Shown in pieces: positions 53,329 to 62,330 of a DNA stretch of 64,000 nt (its first letter is position 1; every line of letters begins with the position of its first letter). The stretch covers positions 744,001-808,000 of the forward strand of contig NZ_CP083439.1 in NCBI RefSeq assembly GCF_021919125.1. Direction: 5' to 3'. The notes below the pieces were generated by a model. The model saw nothing but the letters and a program-made list of their open reading frames with translations, searched no databases and was not told the DNA's origin. The stretch is from Clavibacter sp. A6099. GTDB taxonomy: Bacteria > Actinomycetota > Actinomycetes > Actinomycetales > Microbacteriaceae. Position numbers and translations under genes: made by a program.

Positions 53329-53342
53329 GCGAGGATGGGGCC

Positions 53343-54185
53343 ATGGACCGTCCCGCGCTCGCCGAGTTCCTCCGCGCCAGGCGCGAGGCGCTGCAGCCCT
53401 CCGACGTGGGCCTGCCCCCGGGCGCCCGTCGCCGCACCGCGGGCCTCCGCCGCGAGGAGATCTCGGCGGTCGTCGGCATGTCGGCCGACTACTGGGCGCG
53501 GCTCGAGCAGGGTCGGGGTCCGCAGCCCTCCGACCAGATGCTCACGGCCATCGCCCGCGGGCTCCGCCTCGGCCTCGACGAGCGCGACCACCTCTTCCGC
53601 CTGGCCGGCCACGGGACGCCGCGGCGGGCACGGCTGTCGCCGCACGTCAGCCCGGGCCTCATGCGCGTGCTCGACCGCCTCGACGACACCCCCGCCCTCG
53701 TGATCACCGAGCTCGGCGAGACGCTCGCGCAGAACCGCCTCGCCTCCGCCCTCTTCGGCGACGACGTGACCCGCACCGACCTCGACCGCAGCGGCGTGCA
53801 CCGCTGGTTCGCCCACCCCGAGGAGCGCGGGCACTACCCGGAGCGCGACCACGAGCGGCAGGGGCGGCTCCAGGTCGCCCAGCTGCGGGTGGCGGCGTCG
53901 CAGGCGGATCCGGATCCGCTCGCCGCCGAGGTGCTCGCGAGCCTGCTCGCGACGAGCGCGGAGTTCCGCCGCTACTGGGACCTGCAGGAGGTCGGCAACC
54001 GGTTCGACGAGCGGAAGACCCTGGTGCATCCGGAGGTGGGCGAGATCGAGGTGCACTGCCAGGCGCTCTTCACGGAGGACCAGTCGCAGGTGCTGCTCGT
54101 GCTGACCCCGCTGCCGGGGTCAGGGGCGGCGGAGGCGCTCGCGCTGCTCGGCGTGGTGGGGGAGCAGCGGTTCGAGCGGTCCTAG
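53343..54185 (+). CDS. XRE-family regulator with MmyB-like ligand domain
   Basis: The 280-residue protein has an N-terminal helix-turn-helix (about 5-80): LAEFLRARREALQPSDVGLP, GLRREEISAVVGMSADYWARLEQGR and a DERDHLFRLAG motif. Its C-terminal MmyB-like domain (about 105-270) has ITELGETLAQNRLASALFGD and EVEVH-type strands (VGEIEVHCQALFTEDQSQVL). This architecture is common in actinobacteria, next to an SDR gene that it controls. The divergent SDR at 53209 fits. The inverted repeat just upstream is the likely operator. Confidence 0.9.
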   Translation: MDRPALAEFLRARREALQPSDVGLPPGARRRTAGLRREEISAVVGMSADYWARLEQGRGPQPSDQMLTAIARGLRLGLDERDHLFRLAGHGTPRRARLSPHVSPGLMRVLDRLDDTPALVITELGETLAQNRLASALFGDDVTRTDLDRSGVHRWFAHPEERGHYPERDHERQGRLQVAQLRVAASQADPDPLAAEVLASLLATSAEFRRYWDLQEVGNRFDERKTLVHPEVGEIEVHCQALFTEDQSQVLLVLTPLPGSGAAEALALLGVVGEQRFERS

Positions 54186-54285
54186 CCCGTCGTCGTGTCG
54201 GCCGGAGGGAGGTCCGCTCCTCGGATGAGGGATGTGCGCCTCCCCGACGACGATTCTGCGCGTGCGCGGTGTCACGCTCGGACGC

Positions 54286-54927
54286 ATGCCCCGTCGTGTC
54301 ACCGTCGTCCTCCTCGCCGCGTCGGGATCGGTGCTCGCGCTGGCCGCCCTGTCCGCTGCCGTCCTCGCCGTGCACAGGGACCCGGAGCGGGTGCTCGCCG
54401 TGGGAGAGCTCGGGCCTGGGGCCCTGTGGGAGGTCACGTGGATCGGCGGCGGCCTCGCCTTCGTCGTCGCCCTCGTCGTCGGGACCTCAGCGGTCACCGC
54501 GCGTGCGCACCGCGTGATCCGCATCGGCGCGATGTCGATCGCGGTGGCGACGGCCGTCGGGGTGTCGCTCCTGCTCTGCCTCCACGTCCTGTTCTCGATG
54601 CTCGGCGCCGTCCGGTACCTCGATGTCGGCACCGTCGACGGCCAGATGGTGGCTGTGGCCGAGGGGTCGTCGCTCGCGGGGGTGTCGGTCTCCGTGGGCC
54701 GTCGGGAAGGCTGGTCCTTCGTCCCCGCGCCGTCCTCCGCTCCGGACCGATCGCCCTCCTCGATGAGCGTGGACGGCGGGCCGCCGCCGTCGAGCGACGG
54801 CGGCTACCGCGTGCGGCGTGACGGCGATGACGTGGTGGTCACGTTCTCGATCGCGGGCGAGGAGCACGAGCTCCGCGTCAGATCCGCGTCCGGGGACGAC
54901 GGCGAGGAGGCGGCCCGCGCTCGATGA
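54286..54927 (+). CDS. membrane protein of unknown function
   Basis: The 213-residue protein has three hydrophobic helices (about 6-26, 46-66 and 80-104) and an extracytoplasmic C-terminal part. That part is Ser/Pro/Gly-rich in the middle and ends with a small beta-rich segment (GYRVRRDGDDVVVTFSIAGE). I do not recognise the family. The ATG at 54286 is preferred over the upstream GTG at 54232 because the sequence before it reads poorly as protein, but the choice is uncertain. It is convergent with the GntR gene, eight bases away. Confidence 0.6.
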   Translation: MPRRVTVVLLAASGSVLALAALSAAVLAVHRDPERVLAVGELGPGALWEVTWIGGGLAFVVALVVGTSAVTARAHRVIRIGAMSIAVATAVGVSLLLCLHVLFSMLGAVRYLDVGTVDGQMVAVAEGSSLAGVSVSVGRREGWSFVPAPSSAPDRSPSSMSVDGGPPPSSDGGYRVRRDGDDVVVTFSIAGEEHELRVRSASGDDGEEAARAR

Positions 54928-54934
54928 GGGGGCG

Positions 54935-55657
54935 TCACGCCGACGTCGCGTCGTCCGCGTCCCGCCGCGACCTCTCCCGCACCCGCTCGATGTGCGCCCG
55001 CATCGCAGCGGCGGCAGCCTCCGGACCCTCGGCGACCGCGGCGATGATCGCGCGGTGCTCGTGCACGGCGTCGTCCGCGTCGTGCACGCCCGTGCGCATC
55101 GTCTGGCGCATGCGGTGGACGCGGGTGGAGATCGCCTCCGACATGTCGAGGAGGAACGGGTTGCCGGTCGCCTCGAAGATCCGGTGGTGGAAGTCCCAGT
55201 CGACGACGAAGTACTCGCGGATGAGGCCGACGGGCATCTCGCCGTCGCCGGTCGCCGCGCGCACCCGTCGGGTCGTCTCCTCGTGCGCGGCGAGCGCGTC
55301 CTCGAGCGCGGGGACCAGGCGCGCCGGATCCGCGGCGGCCAGCGCCGTCGCCCCGCCCTCGAGCACGAGCCGCGCGTCGAACAGCGCCTCCAGCTGCTCC
55401 CCGGCGATCGGCGGTGCGACCCGGTAGCCCTTGTGGGCCTCGCGCGCGACGAGCCCGGTCCGCTCCAGCTGCACGAGCGCCTCGCGCACGGGCGTGGGGG
55501 AGACGTGGAGGTCGCGCGCGATCTGGTCGATGGCGAGGCGGGAGCCGGGCTCCATCGCGGATCCCATGAGCATGTCGAGCACGAGGTCGTAGACGCGGTC
55601 GCGCAGGCCCTGCCGGGCGGGCATGGAGGTCGCGTCGAGCGGGAGGCCGGTGGTCAC
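54935..55657 (-). CDS. GntR family regulator with FCD domain
   Basis: The 240-residue protein has a GntR winged helix at about 16-80 (LRDRVYDLVLDMLMGSAMEP; IARDLHVSPTPVREALVQLE) and an FCD ligand domain at about 90-225 with the metal-site pattern DWDFHHRIFEATGNPFLLD and HEHRAIIAAV. FCD regulators typically sense small organic acids or sugar phosphates. It is the last gene after the kinase, RpiB-like and TPI-like genes, and has CAGACT six bases before its GTG, so it may also be made separately. It is the best candidate to bind the two TCCTATAGGA sites. Confidence 0.9.
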   Translation of the reverse strand: MTTGLPLDATSMPARQGLRDRVYDLVLDMLMGSAMEPGSRLAIDQIARDLHVSPTPVREALVQLERTGLVAREAHKGYRVAPPIAGEQLEALFDARLVLEGGATALAAADPARLVPALEDALAAHEETTRRVRAATGDGEMPVGLIREYFVVDWDFHHRIFEATGNPFLLDMSEAISTRVHRMRQTMRTGVHDADDAVHEHRAIIAAVAEGPEAAAAAMRAHIERVRERSRRDADDATSA

Positions 55658-55663
55658 CAGGAC

Positions 55664-55669
55664 AGTCTG
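55664..55669 (-). promoter_or_regulatory. leaderless-type -10 box (CAGACT)
   Basis: CAGACT ends six bases before the GTG at 55657 of the FCD-type gntR gene. Confidence 0.4.
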
Positions 55670-55672
55670 CCG

Positions 55673-56482
55673 TCAGCGCGCGGCGTCGGACGCCGGGCGG
55701 GCCGCGGCGCGCGCGTGCACCTCGTCGAGGATCGACGTGACCGCCCGCGGGTCGTGCGCGAACCGGCCGAGGAACAGGCCGTCGACGTCGTCGCCGATCC
55801 GCGTGAGGAGGCCGGGCCCCGCGCTGCCGCCGTAGATGACCGCGGATCCCGGGTGCGCGTCGAGCGCCCGCACGTGCGCGCGCAGCTCGCGGCAGACCCC
55901 GCGGATGTGCGCGTCGGAGGCGGGCTCCGCCGCGCCGATCGCCCACTGCGGCTCGTACGCGACGACGACCCGCCCGCCGTGCCCGGACTCCCGGGCCAGC
56001 GCGAGCGCGTCGTCGAGCTGGCGGACGCACTCGCGGGCTGCGTCGGTCGGATCCCGATGCGTCTCCTCGCCGACGCAGAGGATCGGCACGAGCCCGGAGC
56101 GCAGCGCCTGGTCCGCCTTCCGCCGCACGACCCCGTCCGTCTCGCCGAACAGGCGCCGACGCTCGGCGTGCCCGACCTCGACGAAGGCGCCGCCGAGCTC
56201 CCGGATCTGCCCGCCCGACACCTCGCCCGTGAACGCGCCGGCGTCCTCCGCCGCGAGGTCCTGCGCGCCCACGGCGGCGAGCCCGTCGAGGATCCCGACG
56301 GCGGCCGGCAGCGACAGGTACGACGGCAGCGCCACGAGCTCCGCCTCGCCGCCCGTCGTCGCCGGATGCGCGCGCGCGATCGACGCGACGGCCTCGCACC
56401 ACGCGATGGTCTCGGCGTGCCCGAGGTACATCTTCAGGCTCACGCCGATCACGCCCGGCGACGCGGCCGGCCGCGGGGTCAC
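55673..56482 (-). CDS. triosephosphate isomerase-like protein (probable tetrulose-phosphate isomerase)
   Basis: The 269-residue protein keeps the TIM catalytic set: Lys in GVSLKMYLG (usual NWKMN), His in VEVGHAERRRLFGE (about 101-114), Glu in VVAYEPQWAIG (about 171-181), and the phosphate loop YGGSAGPG. The altered N-terminal motif and the operon place it with EryH/LerI-type proteins, which isomerise erythrulose phosphates in Brucella and Mycobacterium erythritol pathways, rather than with glycolytic TPI. The assignment is inference from context. The GTG start lies four bases past the RpiB-like stop. Confidence 0.85.
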   Translation of the reverse strand: MTPRPAASPGVIGVSLKMYLGHAETIAWCEAVASIARAHPATTGGEAELVALPSYLSLPAAVGILDGLAAVGAQDLAAEDAGAFTGEVSGGQIRELGGAFVEVGHAERRRLFGETDGVVRRKADQALRSGLVPILCVGEETHRDPTDAARECVRQLDDALALARESGHGGRVVVAYEPQWAIGAAEPASDAHIRGVCRELRAHVRALDAHPGSAVIYGGSAGPGLLTRIGDDVDGLFLGRFAHDPRAVTSILDEVHARAAARPASDAAR

Positions 56483-56486
56483 GCGC

Positions 56487-56948
56487 CTACTTCGCCTCGT
56501 ACGCGCGGATCTCGTCGACCTTGTCGTTCGACGGGCTCGAGCTGTCGAACTCGTACGTCAGCCACTCGCGCACGTTCCGCCGTGCGAGCTCCAGCCCCAC
56601 GACCCGCTGCCCCATGCAGAGCACCTGCGCGTCGTTGGACAGCACGCTCCGCTCCACCGAGAAGCCGTCGTGCGCGGTGACGGCGCGGATCCCGGCCACC
56701 TTGTTCGCCGCGATGGCCATGCCGAGGCCCGTGCCGCAGATCAGCACCGCCCGGTCGGCCTCGCCGCGCGCGACCATCTCGGCCGCCGTGGTCGCGACGG
56801 TCGGGTAGGCGGTGTGGCCGTCGGCGTCGACGCCCACGTCCACCACCGAGACGACCAGGCCGCTCGCCTCGAGGTCGGCCTTGATCGCCTCCTTGTGGTC
56901 GTATCCCGCGTCGTCCGCGCCGACGACGATGCGCCAGGTCCTGGTCAT
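56487..56948 (-). CDS. RpiB/LacAB family isomerase (probable erythrose-4-phosphate isomerase)
   Basis: The 153-residue protein has the RpiB fold: [17 protein letters not shown] (about 9-25; usual form DHAGxxLK), the catalytic Cys motif [13 protein letters not shown] (about 71-83), [21 protein letters not shown] (general-acid and substrate region, about 94-114), and a C-terminal helix. In tetritol pathways an RpiB homologue (EryI) turns erythrulose-4-phosphate into erythrose-4-phosphate; the neighbouring TPI-like and kinase genes favour that over ribose or allose 5/6-phosphate isomerisation. The ATG has AGGAGGA close upstream. Confidence 0.88.
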   Translation of the reverse strand: MTRTWRIVVGADDAGYDHKEAIKADLEASGLVVSVVDVGVDADGHTAYPTVATTAAEMVARGEADRAVLICGTGLGMAIAANKVAGIRAVTAHDGFSVERSVLSNDAQVLCMGQRVVGLELARRNVREWLTYEFDSSSPSNDKVDEIRAYEAK

Positions 56949-56991
56949 CCGGTCCTCCTCATGGTGGTGCTGGTGGTGGTGTCGATGGATC

Positions 56992-58728
56992 TCACCGCTC
57001 GGCGAGCGTGCGCCCGACGGCCGCGGCGATGAGCGCGAGCGAGATCGCCCCCGGGTCGGCGGTGCCGACGGAGCGCTCGCCGTGCGACCGCGCGCGCCCG
57101 ATGCCGGGCTTCATCGCGGCGGTGGCGTCGGCGGCCTCCTGCGCGGCGTCGCTCGCGGCGGCCCACGCGTCGGCGAGCGGGGCGCCGGATCCCACCCGTC
57201 CGGCCAGCGCCTCGGCGAACGGCACGAGCGCGTCGACCATGGTCTTGTCCCCGAGGGACGCCTTGCCGTGGCCCATGACGGCGTCGCGCGCGTCGCCCAC
57301 GCCGCGGGCCACCGCGTCGGCGGTGACGGGATCCGCGTCCGCGTCGTCGAGCGCGTCGCCCAACGCCAGCAGGATCAGACCCCAGAGCGCGCCGGAGGTG
57401 CCGCCGCCCTTGTCCGACCACGCGTCGCCCGCGAGCCGCAGCGCGGTGCGCGCGCCGGCCCCCTGCTCCACCGCGGCGGTCGCCCGCTCGGAGGCCGCGC
57501 GGGATCCGCGGAGCATGCCGATGCCGTGGTCACCGTCGCCCGCGACCGCGTCGAGGCGGCCGAGCTCGTCGGCGTGCTCCGCGACGACCGCGTGCACGGC
57601 GTCGAGCGCCGCGGCGATGCGTCCGGCGGCTTGACGCGACGCGTCGCTCGCGTCCGGGATCGCGGCGTCGACCTCGTCGTCCTCGCGCGCGTCGACCGGC
57701 TGGAGGGCGGATCCGTCGAACGCGCCGCTGCGGAACGCCGGGGTGTCGGCGGGCGCGGTCCAGAGCCGCTCGAGCTCCTCGTCGAGCCAGAACAGCGTGA
57801 GGGACGCGCCCGCCATGTCGAAGCTGGTGCAGAACTCGCCGACCTGCGGATCCACGAGCGTGATCCCCGCCTCCTCGAGCAGGTCAGCGACGCGCGTGAA
57901 GACGACGAACAGCTCCTCGGTCTTCACGGATCCCAGGCCGTTGAGCACGGGCACGACGCGCGCGCCGCGCACCGACACGCCCTCCGGGATCTCGGCGTCG
58001 GCGAGCAGCTGCGTCACGAACAGCTCGGCCAGGCCGTCGGCTGACGGGATGTCGGTCTCGTCGATGCCGGGCTCGCCGTGGATCCCGAGGCCGATCGCCA
58101 TGCGCCCCTCCGGCACCGAGAACAGCGGCTCGTCCGCGCCCGGCAGCGTGCAGCCGGTGAAGGCGACGCCCATCGACCGCGTGCGCGCGTTCGCGAGCCG
58201 GGCGACGCGCTCCGTGTCGTCGAGGTCGTAGCCCGCGGCGGATGCGGCGCCCGCCGCCTTGAACACGGTCAGGTCGCCGGCGATCCCGCGCCGCTTGGCC
58301 TGCTCGTCGGGGGAGGCGCTGAAGATGTCGTCCGTCACGACGACCGTGCGGCAGGCGATCCCGTCGCCCCGCACGCGCTCCTGCGCGTCGTCGAAGTGCA
58401 GCACGTCGCCCGCGTAGTTGCCGTAGAGGAGGAGCGCCCCGCGGCCCTGCTCGCTCGAGCGGATCACCGACTCCACCTGGTGCGCGGAGGGCGACGCGAA
58501 GAGGTTGCCCATCGCGGCGCCGTGCGCGAGACCCGGGCCGACCAGCCCGCCGAACGCGGGGTAGTGGCCGGAGCCGCCGCCGATGACGACCGCCACCTCG
58601 GGCTCGGTCGCGCGGGTGGAGCGGGAGACGCCGCCGTGCACGCGCCGGACCCACCGGCCGTTGGCGCGGACGAAGCCGTCCGTCATGTCGTCGGCGAAGT
58701 CCGCGGGGTCGTTCCAGAGCCGGGTCAT
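56992..58728 (-). CDS. dihydroxyacetone kinase family protein (DhaK-DhaL fusion, ATP-type)
   Basis: The 578-residue protein joins DhaK (about 1-330) and DhaL (about 370-575) in one chain, the layout of ATP-dependent ketose kinases. DhaK has [35 protein letters not shown] and [10 protein letters not shown], the region carrying the substrate-binding His. DhaL has the Mg/nucleotide motifs [14 protein letters not shown] and [15 protein letters not shown], and [16 protein letters not shown] near the end. Relatives include dihydroxyacetone, D- and L-erythrulose and apulose kinases. The neighbouring isomerases point to a tetrulose. GAGGAGG about nine bases before ATG 58728 sets the start. Confidence 0.9.
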   Translation of the reverse strand: MTRLWNDPADFADDMTDGFVRANGRWVRRVHGGVSRSTRATEPEVAVVIGGGSGHYPAFGGLVGPGLAHGAAMGNLFASPSAHQVESVIRSSEQGRGALLLYGNYAGDVLHFDDAQERVRGDGIACRTVVVTDDIFSASPDEQAKRRGIAGDLTVFKAAGAASAAGYDLDDTERVARLANARTRSMGVAFTGCTLPGADEPLFSVPEGRMAIGLGIHGEPGIDETDIPSADGLAELFVTQLLADAEIPEGVSVRGARVVPVLNGLGSVKTEELFVVFTRVADLLEEAGITLVDPQVGEFCTSFDMAGASLTLFWLDEELERLWTAPADTPAFRSGAFDGSALQPVDAREDDEVDAAIPDASDASRQAAGRIAAALDAVHAVVAEHADELGRLDAVAGDGDHGIGMLRGSRAASERATAAVEQGAGARTALRLAGDAWSDKGGGTSGALWGLILLALGDALDDADADPVTADAVARGVGDARDAVMGHGKASLGDKTMVDALVPFAEALAGRVGSGAPLADAWAAASDAAQEAADATAAMKPGIGRARSHGERSVGTADPGAISLALIAAAVGRTLAER

Positions 58729-58760
58729 CCGTGTGTCCTCCTCATCGAGCACGTGAGGAG

Positions 58761-58772
58761 ATCCTATAGGAT
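58761..58772 (-). promoter_or_regulatory. ATCCTATAGGAT operator/promoter of the kinase operon
   Basis: This perfect 12-base palindrome lies 32 bases before the kinase ATG and contains the core TCCTATAGGA also found at 50409-50418. It includes a TATAGG -10-like sequence on both strands, so a bound regulator would cover the promoter. Confidence 0.75.
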
Positions 58773-58808
58773 ATTGGATCCCGTGGGGCGGGTCCCGGGA
58801 CCCGCGGC

Positions 58809-59399
58809 TCAGTCGCGCGCCGCCCACTCCTCTGCGAGCAGCGCGTAGCCGACCCCGTCGATCCAGCCGAGGTCGCGGTGCAGCGAGTCGGCGACCGCGT
58901 ACGACTCCCGCCGCATGCCGACGCGCTCGGCCAGCCGGAGCGACGGCGCGTTGTCGGCGAAGGCGCTCGCGACGACCCGGCGGACGCCGAGCCCCTCGAA
59001 CGCGATCCGCAGCGCTGCCCGGACCGCCTCGGTCGCGAGGCCGCGTCCGCCGACGCCCGGATCCAGGGTCCAGCCGAGCTCCGCCTGCGTCCCGGTGGCG
59101 AGGTGCGAGACCTCGCGCTGCGCCCACGCGTCCTCGACCCGCACCATGAGGTCGCCCACGACGCGGCCGTCGAGCTCGAGCACGAGCTGGTCGCGGAGCA
59201 TCCCCGCGCTACCGGCGATCCACGCGGCCTCGTCGACGGGCCGGGAGGTGACCCAGCGGGTGACCTCGTCGAGCCGCCGGTACGCCCACATCGCGGGCGC
59301 GTCGGCCGTGGTCATGCGGCGGAGGAGGAGCCGCTCGGTGCGGAGCGGCCACGTGACGCGGTCGAGCGGGGCGGCGTCGGGGTCGGCGTCGGGGATCAT
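58809..59399 (-). CDS. RimJ/RimL-type GNAT acetyltransferase
   Basis: The 196-residue protein has the RimJ-type start LRTERLLLRRMTTADAPAMW (about 19-38), a GDLMVRVEDAWAQREVSHLA strand pair, ELGWTLDPGVGGRGLATEAV (about 110-129) as acetyl-CoA loop, and NAPSLRLAERVGMRRESYAV with the closing Tyr. It resembles the many RimJ-like acetyltransferases of actinobacteria, with unknown acceptor. It shares the 80-bp gap containing the TCCTATAGGA palindrome with the kinase gene downstream, but is probably transcribed separately. Confidence 0.85.
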   Translation of the reverse strand: MIPDADPDAAPLDRVTWPLRTERLLLRRMTTADAPAMWAYRRLDEVTRWVTSRPVDEAAWIAGSAGMLRDQLVLELDGRVVGDLMVRVEDAWAQREVSHLATGTQAELGWTLDPGVGGRGLATEAVRAALRIAFEGLGVRRVVASAFADNAPSLRLAERVGMRRESYAVADSLHRDLGWIDGVGYALLAEEWAARD

Positions 59400-59451
59400 C
59401 CACCCATCGTGGCAGCGCACGCGTGCGACGCCGTCCGGGCGACCCGACGCG

Positions 59452-60213
59452 CTACCGGTCGACGAGCGTGATCTCGAACGAGTAGAGGTCGGGCCGGTAG
59501 CAGTGCTGGCCGTACTCGACGGCGCGGCCCGAGCTGTCGAACGCCGTGCGCGACATCGTCAGCACGGCGCCGCCGCGCGGCAGGTCGAGCAGGCGTGCCT
59601 CGGATGCGGTGGCCGCGCGGGCGCCGATGCGCTGCTTGGCGACCCGCATGATCACGCCGCGTCCGCGCAGCAGCTGGTACAGCCCGTGGGTGGCGAGGTC
59701 GTCGGGATCCAGGTCGACGAACGGCGCGGGGAGCACGTTGTCGAGGATCGCGAGCGGCACGCCGTCCGCCGTGCGCAGCCGCGTGAGGTGCAGCACCGGG
59801 CTGCCGACCTCGACGCCCAGCGCCTCGGCGACCTTCTCGTCGGCCTCGCCCCGGGACGACGACAGCATCTCGGTGCGCGGCGTCTGGCCCTGCCGCTCCA
59901 AGTCCTCGTAGAGGCTCGTGAGCTCGACGTTGCGGGTGACCCGCCCGTGCACGACCTGCGTGCCGATGCCGCGGCGACGCACGAGCAGGCCCTTGTCGAC
60001 GAGGTCCTGGATCGCCCGCCGGATGGTCGGGCGCGAGAGCCCGAGCCGGGCGCCGAGCGCGATCTCGTTCTCGAGCCGGGCGCCCGCGGGGAGGGTTCCG
60101 TCGTGGATCGCCGTCTCCAGCAGGGTGGCCACCTGGTAGTAGAGGGGGACGGGTCCCGAGCGGTCGAGCGCGAGGAACAGGTCGGGCGGCAGGATCTGCT
60201 CCGGTTGGCTCAC
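59452..60213 (-). CDS. GntR family regulator with UTRA domain (HutC type)
   Basis: The 253-residue protein has a GntR winged helix (about 22-92): VPLYYQVATLLETAIHDGTL, ENEIALGARLGLSRPTIRRA, VRRRGIGTQVV. A UTRA domain follows (about 100-250) with VELTSLYEDLERQGQTPRTE, VLHLTRLRTADGVPLAILDN and GGAVLTMSRTAFDSSGRAVE. UTRA regulators bind sugars or amino acids. It is last in line with the ABC importer genes on the same strand, so it probably controls them through TTGTCA-N8-TGACAA at 63395-63414 and perhaps the iol operon. GAGGGAG lies seven to eight bases before the GTG. Confidence 0.9.
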   Translation of the reverse strand: MSQPEQILPPDLFLALDRSGPVPLYYQVATLLETAIHDGTLPAGARLENEIALGARLGLSRPTIRRAIQDLVDKGLLVRRRGIGTQVVHGRVTRNVELTSLYEDLERQGQTPRTEMLSSSRGEADEKVAEALGVEVGSPVLHLTRLRTADGVPLAILDNVLPAPFVDLDPDDLATHGLYQLLRGRGVIMRVAKQRIGARAATASEARLLDLPRGGAVLTMSRTAFDSSGRAVEYGQHCYRPDLYSFEITLVDR

Positions 60214-60266
60214 GTCGATCGCTCCCTCGTAGGTCAGGTCAACGCCTCATCCTGGCATGCGGCGGT

Positions 60267-61186
<920 letters not shown>

Positions 61187-61190
<4 letters not shown>

Positions 61191-62230
61191 CGTCCGCCTC
61201 CCGCCCGCGTGCGCACCAGGTTGTTGAGCAGCACGGCCGCGAGGAGCATCACGCCGAGGATCGTGCGGAGCCAGTTCGTGTCCCACTGGGCGAACGTGAT
61301 GCCCTGGAAGACCATGCCGTAGATCAGCGCGCCGAGTGCCGCGCCGATGGCCGAGCCGAAGCCGCCCGTGAGCAGGCACCCGCCGACGACCGCGCAGATG
61401 ATGTAGATGAACTCCTGGCCGACGCCCGTGTTCGCCTGCACCGTTGAGGTGCGGAACAGCGAGATCATGCCGACGAGCCAGGCCGCGCCCGCGGTGCCCA
61501 TGAAGAGGCCGACCTTGGTCTTGAAGACCGGGACGCCCACCTGGCGGGCGGACTCCTTGGCGCCGCCGACCGCGAAGATCCAGTTGCCGGCGCGCGTGCG
61601 CAGGAGGATCCAGGTGGCGACCGCCGCGACCAGGAACCACCACAGCACCGAGACGTAGAAGTTGCCGCCGCCGATCTCGAGCGACGAGCCGAAGATCGGC
61701 TGTATGGCGTCGTACGACGGCACCTTCGTCATGCCCTGGATGGCGACCTGGCCGGTGATGAGCTTCGTGACGGCGAGGTCGACGCCCGCGAGCGCGAAGA
61801 ACGTGCCGAGCGTGACGATGAAGCTCGGCAGTCCCGTCTTCATCACGAGGAAGCCGTTGAGCGCGCCGACCGCGAGGGCCGCGGCGAGGGAGACGAGCAC
61901 CGCGACCCAGATGCTGAGTCCGTAGTGCGACGTGAGGATGCCGACCACGAGGGCCGAGAAGCCCGTCATCACGCCGGCGGAGAGGTCGAACTCGCCGCCG
62001 ATCATGAGCATCGCGACGGCGACCGCCATGATCCCGAATGTCGAGGCCGACTCGAGCCACACTCCCGCGCCGGCGAGGGTGAGGAACTGCGGCGTGTAGA
62101 GGGAGAAGAACACCAGCACGGCGAGGGCGGCCACGAGGGCGCCGATCTCCGGCCGGGCGAGGATCTTGCGGATCGGCCTGTTCTCGAGGCGCGGCCTCGT
62201 GGCGATCGTCACGATGTCCGTCGTGGTCAA
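61187..62230 (-). CDS. sugar ABC transporter permease (RbsC type)
   Basis: The 347-residue protein has about ten membrane segments in the ribose-type permease (BPD_transp_2) arrangement. [20 protein letters not shown] (about 65-84) is the conserved Gly-Glu/Asp-Asp-Leu-Ser motif. [17 protein letters not shown] (about 127-143) and [16 protein letters not shown] (the EAA-like coupling loop, about 218-233) follow. The start is TTG at 62230: AAGGAG lies seven to eight bases upstream and no closer ATG/GTG fits. Probably two copies pair with the single-domain ATPase. Confidence 0.92.
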
Positions 62231-62294
62231 CGCGGGCTCCTTCGGTGGGCGTCGGGCGGTGCGATGGGGTGCGGATGGGGGAGAGGGGAGGCGG

Positions 62295-62325
62295 CGGGCC
62301 GGGCGCTTCGGGCGCGCCCGGCCCG
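62295..62325 (-). terminator. hairpin between binding-protein and permease genes
   Basis: CGGGCCGGGCGC (62295-62306) and its complement GCGCCCGGCCCG (62314-62325) form a perfect 12-pair stem with a seven-base loop. It lies just after the binding-protein stop, inside the operon. Such hairpins usually raise the amount of binding-protein mRNA over the membrane genes by partial termination or 3'-end protection. Confidence 0.75.
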
Positions 62326-62330
62326 ACCGC

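Noticed and set aside
55673-56482. Glycolytic tpiA
   Set aside because: The NWKMN motif is changed to SLKMY and the gene lies with RpiB-like, DhaK-type and GntR genes, which fits EryH/LerI-type isomerases better than glycolysis.
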